Shown here: positions 1 through 10,910 of the stretch, in pieces
Layout of the letters: each line of letters begins with the position of its first letter
Position numbering within the stretch: the first letter of the stretch is position 1
DNA from: Deltaproteobacteria bacterium
GTDB lineage: Bacteria > Myxococcota_A > Polyangia > Haliangiales > Haliangiaceae
Direction: 5' to 3'
NCBI GenBank assembly: GCA_013812655.1
Contig: JACCTC010000023.1
Span: 1-63,307 of the forward strand
Length of the DNA: 63,307 nucleotides
Notes under the pieces: generated by a model
Told to the model about the DNA's origin: nothing
Database searches by the model: none
The model's input: the letters and a program-made list of their open reading frames with translations, nothing else
Made by a program: the position numbers and the translations under genes

Positions 1-1
1 C

Positions 2-718
2 GCGAGCACCGCGCCCGCCGAGCCGACGCGTGCCGAGATCCTGCGTGATGGCAACGCCGCCGCCGCGCAGGGCGACTGGCCACGCGTCACCGCGCTCGTC
101 GATCCGCTGCTGCGCGGTCAGCTCCCCGCCGCGGACCTCGCCGAGGCGCACCGGCTCGCCGGCATCGCGGCGTACTTCCAGGATCGCCGCGCCGACGCGG
201 ACGCGCACTTCCTCGCGTACCTCCGCATCGAGCTCGACGCGCGCCTCGATCCCGCGCTCTATCCACCGGACCTCGTGCTCGCCTTCGAGAACGTGCGTTC
301 GCTGCACGCCGCCGAGCTCCGCGCGCGCCGGCCGAAGCCACGCCGGTACTGGCTCTTGAACCTGCTGCCGCCGGGCGGTCAGATCCAGAACGGCGATCGC
401 ACCAAGGCCTACGTGTTCGGTGGCCTGCTCGGCGTGTTCGCGATCAGCAACGTCACCTCGTACCTCGTGCTGCGCTCGTGGTGCACGCAGGTCTCTGGCA
501 GCGACGGCCAGAGCGCGACGTGCGACGACGGCGAGGACCGCGCGAAGAGCGCAAGTTATTTGCGGGCGCTCAACATCGTGAGCGGCATCGGCCTGATTCT
601 CACGTACGGCATCGGTGTGTACGACGGTGTATCGGGCTATCGGCGTCGCGAGTCCATGCAGCCGTTCGTCGCGCCTGCAACTGGTGGCGGCGTCGTCGGC
701 GTCACCGGATCTTTCTGA
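2..718 (+). CDS. TPR-like/membrane protein, 5'-truncated by the window
   Basis: The reading frame is open from the first bases, so the start lies upstream; 238 residues are visible. The first part (about residues 1-80) is alanine-rich and helical, resembling tetratricopeptide repeats. The second part carries the segment LPPGGQIQNGD followed by a hydrophobic stretch, then a short Cys-containing loop and a second hydrophobic stretch. That layout (a Gly-Gly-Gln turn before two membrane segments) is like the small DUF5683-type membrane domain. It lies 168 bp upstream of a Ser/Thr kinase on the same strand. The function is unknown. An internal ATG at 275 is less likely to be the start, because the residues before it are coherent protein sequence. 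Confidence 0.65.
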   Translation, partial: ASTAPAEPTRAEILRDGNAAAAQGDWPRVTALVDPLLRGQLPAADLAEAHRLAGIAAYFQDRRADADAHFLAYLRIELDARLDPALYPPDLVLAFENVRSLHAAELRARRPKPRRYWLLNLLPPGGQIQNGDRTKAYVFGGLLGVFAISNVTSYLVLRSWCTQVSGSDGQSATCDDGEDRAKSASYLRALNIVSGIGLILTYGIGVYDGVSGYRRRESMQPFVAPATGGGVVGVTGSF

Positions 719-848
719 TCCCGACAGGCGCTGACGACGTTGCCCTACACGAATTCGGGGGCTGTGGCCCATGGCCGGCTCACCACGCGACACCGATTGT
801 CGCGTTGCGGTGTCGTCTGCACCCCACGGCGTATGAACCCCTTCTTCA

Positions 849-878
849 TTGTGATCCGAGAAAAGACTCAGATACGAT
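849..878 (+). promoter_or_regulatory. Putative sigma70 promoter of the Ser/Thr kinase gene
   Basis: TTGTGA at 849-854 and TACGAT at 873-878 are separated by 18 bp. The -10 element ends 8 bp before the GTG start at 887, so transcription would begin at or next to the start codon, giving a nearly leaderless message. No Shine-Dalgarno sequence is visible. Called by eye only. Confidence 0.35.
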
Positions 879-886
879 TCGAATGA

Positions 887-3772
<2,886 letters not shown>

Positions 3773-3807
3773 CCGCGGGCGCGAAGCTCGCGCCACCTAG
3801 ACCGCGG
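3773..3807. terminator. Stem-loop between convergent kinase and phaR genes
   Basis: A 7-bp perfect stem (GGCGCGA at 3778-3784 with TCGCGCC at 3788-3794, loop AGC) directly follows the kinase stop codon. CCGCGG copies at 3773-3778 and 3802-3807 could form an alternative outer stem. No T-tract follows on either strand, so termination activity is only inferred from the position between two converging genes. Confidence 0.4.
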
Positions 3808-3810
3808 AGA

Positions 3811-4419
3811 TCACTTCTCTGGCTCGGTGCCTTCGTGTGCTTCCATCTCGCGGAGCTTGCCCTCGAGCTCGGCGATCCGATCCGCGAGCGTCTTGACGTC
3901 CTTGTTGATCGACGACCACGGCGTGACCGCCTGGGAGATGCCATCGATCGTGTTCCGGATCTTGCTGTCGACGTGCTTCTGCCACTCGTCGAGCCGGGTT
4001 CGCGAGTGATCGACCCATTCACGCAGCGACGCGAGGCTGCGCTTCTTCACCATCGCCTCGTCCATCGGAGCGTCCGGATCGTCCTCGGCCGGGATGTCGT
4101 TGCCGTCCTCGTCCTTCTTCTTGCCGGGGAGGATGCTCTGGACGCGGCGCTGCGCCTCGGCGAACCACTCACCACCGCTCTGGATGATGTTGCGCATCGC
4201 GCCGAGCGGCAGGAAGCTGCGCTGCTTCTTCTCCTCCTCGAAGATGATCTGGGCCAAAGTGACCGTGGTCAGGTCCTCCTTGGTCTTGTTGTCGACGATC
4301 TTCACGTCGTCGCCCTTCCGGATCATCTCGCTGATCTGGTCGAGCGTGACGTAGCGGCTGTGCTCGGTGTCGTAGAGCTTGCGGTTCGCGTAGCGCTTGA
4401 TGATCCGAGTCTCCGGCAT
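3811..4419 (-). CDS. phaR: Polyhydroxyalkanoate synthesis regulator PhaR
   Basis: This 202-residue protein starts at the ATG ending at 4419, preceded by an AAGGAG ribosome site (4425-4430); a GTG 21 bp further upstream is a worse start. Residues 1-65 match the PHB/PHA accumulation regulator DNA-binding domain: KRYANRKLYDTE, then SRYVTLDQI and the DVKIVDNKT segment. The remainder is charged and probably coiled coil (about 110-195), like phasin-type extensions in larger family members. PhaR represses phasin and PHA synthesis genes and is released by binding to nascent polymer granules. No PHA synthase or phasin gene lies in this window, so its targets must be elsewhere. It converges on the upstream kinase gene and is divergent from the next gene. 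Confidence 0.9.
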   Translation of the reverse strand: MPETRIIKRYANRKLYDTEHSRYVTLDQISEMIRKGDDVKIVDNKTKEDLTTVTLAQIIFEEEKKQRSFLPLGAMRNIIQSGGEWFAEAQRRVQSILPGKKKDEDGNDIPAEDDPDAPMDEAMVKKRSLASLREWVDHSRTRLDEWQKHVDSKIRNTIDGISQAVTPWSSINKDVKTLADRIAELEGKLREMEAHEGTEPEK

Positions 4420-4553
4420 CGCGTCTCCTTTCCCGCGCACCAGGGGCGGGAGCTGCCGGCCGCGCGGGCCGCCTCAATGATTCCAAATGTATCACGCACC
4501 GCGGCATCGCCTCAACGTGCGTGCATCGCGAATGGTCGGGCTATAACCAGCGC

Positions 4554-5315
4554 GTGGGGCCCGAGCACATCGTCGCGCGCCTGAAGGCAATCCGGGACGG
4601 CCGCATGCGCGTCCTCTCGGTGGTCGAGTCGCTCGGTGAGGGCGACCCGACGGCCTGGATCGACGCCATCGCCAGCCTGCTCGCGCGTGCTCACACGGTC
4701 GGCGACGCGGACGCCGCCCTCGCCGTGCAGAGCATCACCCAGGCCGCGGCCGAGGAGACGCTCGCGTACGACACCCGCAAGCAGCTCTACGAGGCGGCGA
4801 TCGCACGCGGTGCCCCGGAGATCGCGCGGCTGTTCATCGCGGTGTCGCCGGCGGTCGCGCTGCCCGCGACGCTGGTCAAGCAGCTCGGCCCGGAGCGGCC
4901 GCTGCGGCCCTCCGGTAAGCCGCTCACGCTCGGCGAGCGCAAGGCCCTCGCGCGCACCCACGATCGCCAGCAGATCCTGCTGCTGCTCGCCGATCCACAT
5001 CCGGCCGTCGTCGCCATCCTCCTCGACAACCCGCACGTCACCGAGTCCGACGTCCTCAAGCTGGCATCGCGGCGGCCGGCCGTCCCGGCGACGCTCCTGC
5101 GGGTCGCGGCGCATCCGCGGTGGTCGGTGCGTCACGCGGTGAAGCGCGCGCTCGTCCAGAACCCGTCGATGCCGCTCGCCGATGCGATCCGGATCGTCAC
5201 CACGTTGCGGGTCAGCGAGCTCGCGGAGCTCGCCGAGGACCCCGCGCTACCCGAGCCGCTGCGCGTGCACGCGGCCGAGATCCGCGCGGCGTCGCTGCGG
5301 CGTCCTCAGGCCTGA
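4554..5315 (+). CDS. Conserved hypothetical helical-repeat protein
   Basis: About 253 residues if started at GTG 4554; an in-frame GTG at 4521 would add 11 residues. The later start is preferred because a TATAAC -10-like box at 4543-4548 would otherwise lie inside the gene. The protein is Ala/Leu-rich and almost wholly helical, with short repeated segments such as PAVVAILLDNPHVTE and RPAVPATLLRVAAHPRW that resemble HEAT-like or DUF2336/leucine-rich-variant repeats. No catalytic motif or membrane segment is visible. It is divergent from phaR, with 134 bp between the chosen starts. A scaffold or protein-binding role is only a guess. Confidence 0.7.
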   Translation: MGPEHIVARLKAIRDGRMRVLSVVESLGEGDPTAWIDAIASLLARAHTVGDADAALAVQSITQAAAEETLAYDTRKQLYEAAIARGAPEIARLFIAVSPAVALPATLVKQLGPERPLRPSGKPLTLGERKALARTHDRQQILLLLADPHPAVVAILLDNPHVTESDVLKLASRRPAVPATLLRVAAHPRWSVRHAVKRALVQNPSMPLADAIRIVTTLRVSELAELAEDPALPEPLRVHAAEIRAASLRRPQA

Positions 5316-5406
5316 GGACGCGTGGCCCAACCCTCAAGGCCGCGACAGCCAAGACTGACGGTTGGTGGCAGCTTGATCCCGTCGAGCCGATCAGATCTGG
5401 TCTGCT

Positions 5407-6030
5407 TCAGGTCGGCTTTCGAACCCGCGCCGCGAGGGCAGTGGGAATTCCTGCGAGGAGTGCCTCGGTCACCACCGACGACCTCAGCCCGAGCCCACCG
5501 GCGCCCCGGAACGATCGATGCCCGGCGACCGCACCGAGCAACAGTGCGGCGACGTCCATCAGGTCGGAGGGATCGATGTGGGTGCGATCTTCCGGGGACA
5601 CGATCAGCTCGCCGGTGCGGCGGAGGTAGTCGACGAAGACCGCGGTGAGCACCTCGTGCCCTCCAGCCTTCATCGACGCGAGGCCGCGCGCCTGATGAAA
5701 CAGAAGCACGTACACGGGGTGGTCATCGAAGAACGCTTCGTGCGCCGTGACCAGCGAGGCAATGCGGCTCGACTGCGAGGTGGTCGCTAGGTCCCGCACG
5801 TACTCGCGATGTAGCAGCTCGATCCCCCGAACGAGCAGCTCCGCGATGAGCGCATTCTTGGACTCGAAGTAGTTGTAGAAGGCGCCCTTGCCGAGGTCGC
5901 TACGTTCGGTGATGTCCTCGACGCGCGTCGCGTAGATCCCGCGCTCAGCGAACAGCCTACTGGCGACCTCGACCAGTGCTTGCCGCGTCTTGTCCTTCTT
6001 GCGCTCGCGCCTGCTCAGAGGCTTATCCAT
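5407..6030 (-). CDS. TetR/AcrR family transcriptional regulator
   Basis: The 207-residue protein has an N-terminal TetR DNA-binding domain (about residues 15-62), with helix-turn-helix segment VEDITERSDLGKGAFYNYF, followed by a helical ligand-binding domain. The first ten residues are very basic. It is transcribed divergently from treY, sharing a 129-bp region, so it may control both itself and the trehalose operon; this is inference from position. A 10-bp perfect palindrome TCGTATACGA at 6033-6042, 3 bp upstream of its start codon, is a candidate operator. The ligand cannot be predicted. Confidence 0.88.
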   Translation of the reverse strand: MDKPLSRRERKKDKTRQALVEVASRLFAERGIYATRVEDITERSDLGKGAFYNYFESKNALIAELLVRGIELLHREYVRDLATTSQSSRIASLVTAHEAFFDDHPVYVLLFHQARGLASMKAGGHEVLTAVFVDYLRRTGELIVSPEDRTHIDPSDLMDVAALLLGAVAGHRSFRGAGGLGLRSSVVTEALLAGIPTALAARVRKPT

Positions 6031-6032
6031 GG

Positions 6033-6042
6033 TCGTATACGA
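6033..6042. promoter_or_regulatory. Candidate TetR operator palindrome
   Basis: The sequence TCGTATACGA is its own reverse complement and lies immediately upstream of the TetR start codon in the TetR-treY divergent region. Binding near the transcription start would fit autorepression. It is short, so chance occurrence is possible. Confidence 0.25.
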
Positions 6043-6095
6043 GCGAGAGTGTCACTAAACATTGTAGTTTTCAAGGTGATAGGCTTCGACCGGCG

Positions 6096-6125
6096 TTGAC
6101 TTCAAGAAGCTACGAACCGTAGGAT
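6096..6125 (+). promoter_or_regulatory. Putative promoter of the trehalose operon
   Basis: TTGACT at 6096-6101 and TAGGAT at 6120-6125 are spaced by 18 bp. The leader before the treY ATG would be about 27 nt, without an evident ribosome-binding site. No competing -10/-35 pair of similar quality was seen in the divergent region. Confidence 0.4.
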
Positions 6126-6159
6126 AGACTCAAGTCGTAGGCGACCGGCAGTCGTTAAT

Positions 6160-8994
6160 ATGAGGATTCCCAACTCGACATATCGTCTCCAGCTCCATCA
6201 AGGGCTGGGATTCGCCGGCGCGGCAGCCCTCGTCGACTATCTCCATCGGCTCGGCATCACCGACTGCTACACGTCGCCACTGCTCGCCGCGGCGCCTGGC
6301 AGCAATCACGGCTACGACGTCGTCGATCATGCGCGGCTCGGGCCGGAGCTCGGCACGGAGGAGGAGCTGGTCGAGTTCGCGACGCGGCTACGCAACCGCC
6401 AGATGGGGTTGGTGATCGACATCGTGCCGAACCACATGTCGATCGCAAGTGGGCTGAACAGCTGGTGGACCGACGTCCTCGAGAACGGTCCTAGCTCGCC
6501 TTACGCCCCGTACTTCGACATCGACTGGGATCCGCCGAAGGCCGATCTCAAGGCCAAGGTCCTGCTGCCGATCCTCGGCGATCAGTTCGGACCGGTGCTC
6601 GAGAGCGGGCAGATCGCGATCCGCTACGAGGGCGACACGTTTGTGGCGGCGTACGGCGATATCAAGCTGCCAATCGCACCGCGCACGTGGTCGCGCATCC
6701 TGGAGCCCGTACTCGGCGAGTTGCGTGGCAGCCTCGGAGACCACGCTCCGACCGTGCACGAGCTCGAGAGCATCTTGACCTCGCTCGAGCACCTGCCGCT
6801 GCGCACCGAGACCGATCGCGCGAAGGTGCGCGAGCGTAGACGTGAAAAGGAGATCGCGAAGCGGCGGCTGGCCGCGCTGCTCGCCGCGAAACCCGAAGCG
6901 AGGCACGCGCTCGACCAGGCGATGACGTCGATCAACGGCACGCCGGGAGATCCCGAGAGCGTCGATCGGCTCGAGGCGCTGCTCGCGGATCAGGGTTACC
7001 GCCCGAGCTTCTGGCGCGTCGCATCGGACGAGATCAACTATCGCCGCTTCTTCGACATCAACGAGCTCGCGGCGATCCGCATCGAGGAGCCGGCCGTCCT
7101 GCGTGCCGTCCATGCGATCCCGCTGCGGCTCGTGAAGCAGGGGCTCGTCACCGGGCTGCGGATCGACCACGTCGATGGCCTGCGCGCGCCGAGCCAGTAC
7201 CTGCACGATCTCCAGCACGCGCTTGGCCAGGCGACCGGCGGCGATGGGTCGCGAAGGTTCTATGTTGTCGTCGAAAAGATCCTCGGCGCTGGAGAACAGT
7301 TACCGCGCGATTGGCCTGTCCACGGTACGACCGGCTACGAGGTGGCCGGGCTCCTGACCGCGGTGCTGGTGACCGCGCCGGGGCTCGCGATGCTCCGCGA
7401 GGTCTATCAGGCGTTCACGCACGACCGCACGTCGCTCGCGGACGTGATCTACGAGAGCAAGCGGCTCGTGCTCAAGTCGGCGATGTCCGCCGAGCTCACC
7501 GTGCTCGCACGCAAACTGGACGACATCTCGGAGCAGCATCGTGCGTCGCGTGACTTCACGCTCAACAGCTTGCAGGAGGCGCTCGGCGAGCTGATCGCGT
7601 GCTTCCCGGTCTACCGGACCTACATCGATCCGCACCGCGCGGCGATGACCGACGCGGATCGGCAAACAATCCAGGCCGCGATCGACGAGGCGAAGCGTCG
7701 CAACCCGGCCACCAGTGCCTCGATCTTCGACTTCTTGCGCAGCCTGTTGCTGCTCGAGATGCCACCGCGTATGGACGAGGCGCAGGTCATCGCGCGGCGT
7801 GACTTCGTGCTCAGGTTCCAGCAGCTGACCAGCCCGGTGATGGCGAAGGGCCTCGAGGATACGGCGTACTACCGGCACGTGCCGGTCGTCGCGCTCAACG
7901 AGGTCGGCGGATGCCACGAGGCGCTAACGATCGAGGATCTCCATGCGGCTTGTGCGCAGCGCGCGGCCGAGATGCCGTCCGGCATGTCCGCGACGGCGAC
8001 CCATGACACCAAACGCAGCGAGGACGTCCGCGCGCGTCTCGGCGTGTTGTCGGAGATTCCGGCCGATTGGCAGCAGGCGCTTGTGCGTCTGTTCCGACTG
8101 GCGCTCCCTCACAAGCGGACCTACGGCGTACCCGCTGCAGCGGAGGAGTTTCTGCTGTTTCAGGTCTTGCTCGGGGCCTGGCCACCGGGCGTCGCAATGC
8201 CTGACACGACGTTCGTCGCGCGTATCCAGCAATACATGAACAAGGCACTCAAGGAAGCCAAGGTGCACACGAGCTGGATCAACCCGAACGAGTCCTACGA
8301 CGCCGCCGTCCAGCAGTTCATCGCGGACCTGCTCGACCCGACGACGAGTGCCGATTTTCTCGCCGAGCTCGGCGCGCTGCGCGCGAAGATCGAGCGTCCG
8401 GGCTGGTTTAACTCACTATCCCAGCTCGTGCTCAAGATCGGCATGCCGGGCGTTCCCGACTTCTATCAAGGCACCGAGCTGTGGGACGACAGCCTGGTCG
8501 ATCCCGACAATCGTCGGCCGGTCGACTTCGCGCGGCGCGCGCACCTCCTCGACGAGCTGCGCCGCGATGGGGAGGCCGACCCGATCGCACTCGTCGATCG
8601 CCTCCGCGCGACCATGGAAGATGGGCGAATCAAGATGTTCGTCACCACACGCGCGCTGTCGTTTCGCCGTACGCACGCCGATGTGTTTGGATCCGGTACG
8701 TACGACGGGTTGCGATCCGCCGGTACGCATTGCGAGCGTGTGATCGCCTTCGCGCGCACATACGCGGGCGAGAGGGTCATCGTGGCGTGTGGTCGGCACT
8801 ACACCGCGATCGCTGAACCGTCGTGTGATCCCATCGGTGCACGCTGGGGCGACACCGTGATCAGCGGAGCAGCCACGGCGGCGCGCTATCGAGACGCGCT
8901 CACGGGGCGAACGATCGCGGCGCATGATGGCGTGCTCGCGCTGGCCGAGGTGTTCGCGCATCTGCCGGTCGCGATGCTGCAGGAGCTGCCATGA
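6160..8994 (+). CDS. treY: Malto-oligosyltrehalose synthase TreY
   Basis: The 944-residue GH13 enzyme converts the reducing-end alpha-1,4 bond of a malto-oligosaccharide or glycogen chain into an alpha,alpha-1,1 bond, giving maltooligosyl trehalose. Family signatures are the N-terminal [27 protein letters not shown], region I DIVPNHM, region [15 protein letters not shown] with the catalytic Asp (about residues 333-345), the [14 protein letters not shown] segment and the C-terminal [25 protein letters not shown]. Length is somewhat above the usual 720-860. The stop codon overlaps the treZ start in ATGA, indicating translational coupling. The enzyme is cytoplasmic, the first step of the TreYZ trehalose pathway. 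Confidence 0.96.
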   Translation: MRIPNSTYRLQLHQGLGFAGAAALVDYLHRLGITDCYTSPLLAAAPGSNHGYDVVDHARLGPELGTEEELVEFATRLRNRQMGLVIDIVPNHMSIASGLNSWWTDVLENGPSSPYAPYFDIDWDPPKADLKAKVLLPILGDQFGPVLESGQIAIRYEGDTFVAAYGDIKLPIAPRTWSRILEPVLGELRGSLGDHAPTVHELESILTSLEHLPLRTETDRAKVRERRREKEIAKRRLAALLAAKPEARHALDQAMTSINGTPGDPESVDRLEALLADQGYRPSFWRVASDEINYRRFFDINELAAIRIEEPAVLRAVHAIPLRLVKQGLVTGLRIDHVDGLRAPSQYLHDLQHALGQATGGDGSRRFYVVVEKILGAGEQLPRDWPVHGTTGYEVAGLLTAVLVTAPGLAMLREVYQAFTHDRTSLADVIYESKRLVLKSAMSAELTVLARKLDDISEQHRASRDFTLNSLQEALGELIACFPVYRTYIDPHRAAMTDADRQTIQAAIDEAKRRNPATSASIFDFLRSLLLLEMPPRMDEAQVIARRDFVLRFQQLTSPVMAKGLEDTAYYRHVPVVALNEVGGCHEALTIEDLHAACAQRAAEMPSGMSATATHDTKRSEDVRARLGVLSEIPADWQQALVRLFRLALPHKRTYGVPAAAEEFLLFQVLLGAWPPGVAMPDTTFVARIQQYMNKALKEAKVHTSWINPNESYDAAVQQFIADLLDPTTSADFLAELGALRAKIERPGWFNSLSQLVLKIGMPGVPDFYQGTELWDDSLVDPDNRRPVDFARRAHLLDELRRDGEADPIALVDRLRATMEDGRIKMFVTTRALSFRRTHADVFGSGTYDGLRSAGTHCERVIAFARTYAGERVIVACGRHYTAIAEPSCDPIGARWGDTVISGAATAARYRDALTGRTIAAHDGVLALAEVFAHLPVAMLQELP

Positions 8995-10910
8995 TCGCCG
9001 ACCTCGAGCTCGGCGCGCGTGTTGTGCCCGAGGGCGTGCGGTTTCGGGTATGGGCACCATCAGTGCGAGAGCTCGCGGTGACGATCCATGGCGAGGTGCT
9101 CGCGCTCGAAGCGCGCGACCGGGGCATGTTCGAGCGTACGGTTCGCGGAGCCAAGGCCGGCGACGACTACGCGTACGTGATCGACGGCGCCCGCGAGCGT
9201 CCGGATCCGGTGAGCCGGTCGCAGCCGCACGGGGTTCACGGGCCGTCACGCGTCGTCGATCCATCGACGTTCAGCTGGCACGACGCGGCATGGCGCGGGC
9301 TGCGCTTGGACCAGTACATCATCTACGAGCTCCACGTCGGTACGTTCACGGAGAGCGGCACGTTCGCGGCCGCGATCACGAAGTTGCGCCACCTCGTCGA
9401 CCTGGGGATCACCGCGGTCGAGCTGATGCCGGTCGCGGAATTTCCCGGTGGCCGCAACTGGGGCTACGACGGCGTGCACCTGTTCGCACCGCAGTCGACG
9501 TACGGCGGCCCCGACGAGCTACGCGCGCTCGTCGACGCGTGTCACGCCGAGGGGCTCGCCGTGATCCTCGACGTGGTCTATAACCACGTCGGCCCCGAGG
9601 GGAACTACCTCGCCGAATTCGGACCGTTCTTCACCGATCGCTACCGCACACCATGGGGACGCGCGATCAACGTCGATGACGTGGGCTCCGATGGCGTACG
9701 GCGGCACCTCATCACCAACGCGGTGCACTGGATCGCCGAGTACCACATCGATGCGCTGCGGCTCGATGCGATTCACGGCATCTTTGATTTTTCCGCGTGC
9801 CATATCCTGGAGGAGCTTTGCGCTGAAGTGCGGTCGGTTGCGACCGGACGTCATGTCCACGTGATCGCCGAGAGCGATCTCAACGACACCCGCGTGATCC
9901 GACCGGCCGAGCACGGCGGCCTCGGAGTCGACGCGCAGTGGTGCGATGACTTTCACCACGCCGTGCGCACGACCTTGACCGGCGATCGGCGCGGTTACTT
10001 CTCCGATTTCGGCACGGTGCACCAGCTGAGCAAGGCAATCACCGACAGCTTCGTCTACGACGGCGTGTACTCGCCGCATCGCGGCCGCCGCCACGGCAAC
10101 TCGGCGGCGGCGTGCCGCGGAGAGCAGTTCGTGATCTGCTTGCAGAACCACGATCAGGTCGCGAATGGATCGCAGGGCCGCAGGCTATCGGATATCGCCG
10201 GTCACCGCAGGCACGCGCTCGCGGCGGTGCTACTGCTCACCGCGCCCAACGTGCCGATGTTGTTCATGGGCGAGGAGTACGCCGAACGTGCGCCGTTCGT
10301 TTACTTCATCAGCCACAGCGATCCAGCGCTCGTGTCGGCCGTGCGAGCGGGCCGGCTACTCGAGCTCGGAGACCTTGCCGCCGGCGAGCTGGCCTTCGCC
10401 GATCCCCAGGCAGAGGCGACGTTCGAGGCCTGCAAGCTCGACTGGTCCCTCCCCGGCGCGCTGGGACACGCCGAGATGCTGGCTCTGTACCGCGACCTCA
10501 TCGCACTGCGTCGCAGCGAGGCGTGCCTCGGGAACTGCCGCAAGGATCTGACGCGCGTCTCGGCGAGCGATGCGGAGCGCTGGATCATCGTCGAGCGCGG
10601 CGATCCCTCGGGGCGGGGTGCGCTCGTCGTCTGCAACCTGCGCGAGAGTGCGAACGAGATCCAGTGCGTCGGTCCGACCGCGACCTATCGGCTCGCGCTC
10701 ACCAGCGAAGATCCTCGCTACGGGGGAGCGAGCCCGGCCGCACCGACGCTCGAGCTGCGCGGCGAGCCCGTGACGATCGTCCTGCCGCCGCACGCGGCGC
10801 GGGTTTACGTGACGAGCGATCTACCTCCGCAGCGCTTGCGCGCTGCTGCGCGCCCCGGCGAAGCCGGGGCTTGCGATCTCGAGAGCGGCATGGTCGAGGC
10901 GATGCGATGA
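8991..10910 (+). CDS. treZ: Malto-oligosyltrehalose trehalohydrolase TreZ
   Basis: The 639-residue GH13 enzyme hydrolyses the alpha-1,4 bond next to the trehalose unit made by TreY and so releases trehalose. An N-terminal beta-sandwich (CBM48-like; [18 protein letters not shown]) precedes the barrel with [28 protein letters not shown] (nucleophile Asp), VIAESDLND (acid/base Glu) and [16 protein letters not shown]. Length is typical. It overlaps treY by 4 bp and the following GH57 gene by 4 bp, so all three are one operon. The last about 30 residues are Ala/Arg-rich and contain a strong DNA hairpin, suggesting a late extension of the reading frame. Confidence 0.96.
   Translation: MIADLELGARVVPEGVRFRVWAPSVRELAVTIHGEVLALEARDRGMFERTVRGAKAGDDYAYVIDGARERPDPVSRSQPHGVHGPSRVVDPSTFSWHDAAWRGLRLDQYIIYELHVGTFTESGTFAAAITKLRHLVDLGITAVELMPVAEFPGGRNWGYDGVHLFAPQSTYGGPDELRALVDACHAEGLAVILDVVYNHVGPEGNYLAEFGPFFTDRYRTPWGRAINVDDVGSDGVRRHLITNAVHWIAEYHIDALRLDAIHGIFDFSACHILEELCAEVRSVATGRHVHVIAESDLNDTRVIRPAEHGGLGVDAQWCDDFHHAVRTTLTGDRRGYFSDFGTVHQLSKAITDSFVYDGVYSPHRGRRHGNSAAACRGEQFVICLQNHDQVANGSQGRRLSDIAGHRRHALAAVLLLTAPNVPMLFMGEEYAERAPFVYFISHSDPALVSAVRAGRLLELGDLAAGELAFADPQAEATFEACKLDWSLPGALGHAEMLALYRDLIALRRSEACLGNCRKDLTRVSASDAERWIIVERGDPSGRGALVVCNLRESANEIQCVGPTATYRLALTSEDPRYGGASPAAPTLELRGEPVTIVLPPHAARVYVTSDLPPQRLRAAARPGEAGACDLESGMVEAMR
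10852..10870. other. Strong stem-loop inside the 3' end of treZ
   Basis: GCCCCGGC (10852-10859) and GCCGGGGC (10863-10870) form a perfect 8-bp GC stem with a GAA loop, 36 bp before the GH57 start codon. No T-tract follows. It may slow 3'-5' decay or set relative expression of treYZ versus the third gene. Confidence 0.6.

Noticed and set aside
5316-5406. tRNA or small RNA gene in the 91-bp gap
   Set aside because: No cloverleaf, TTCRANY-like arm or CCA end could be found; no promoter-terminator pair either.
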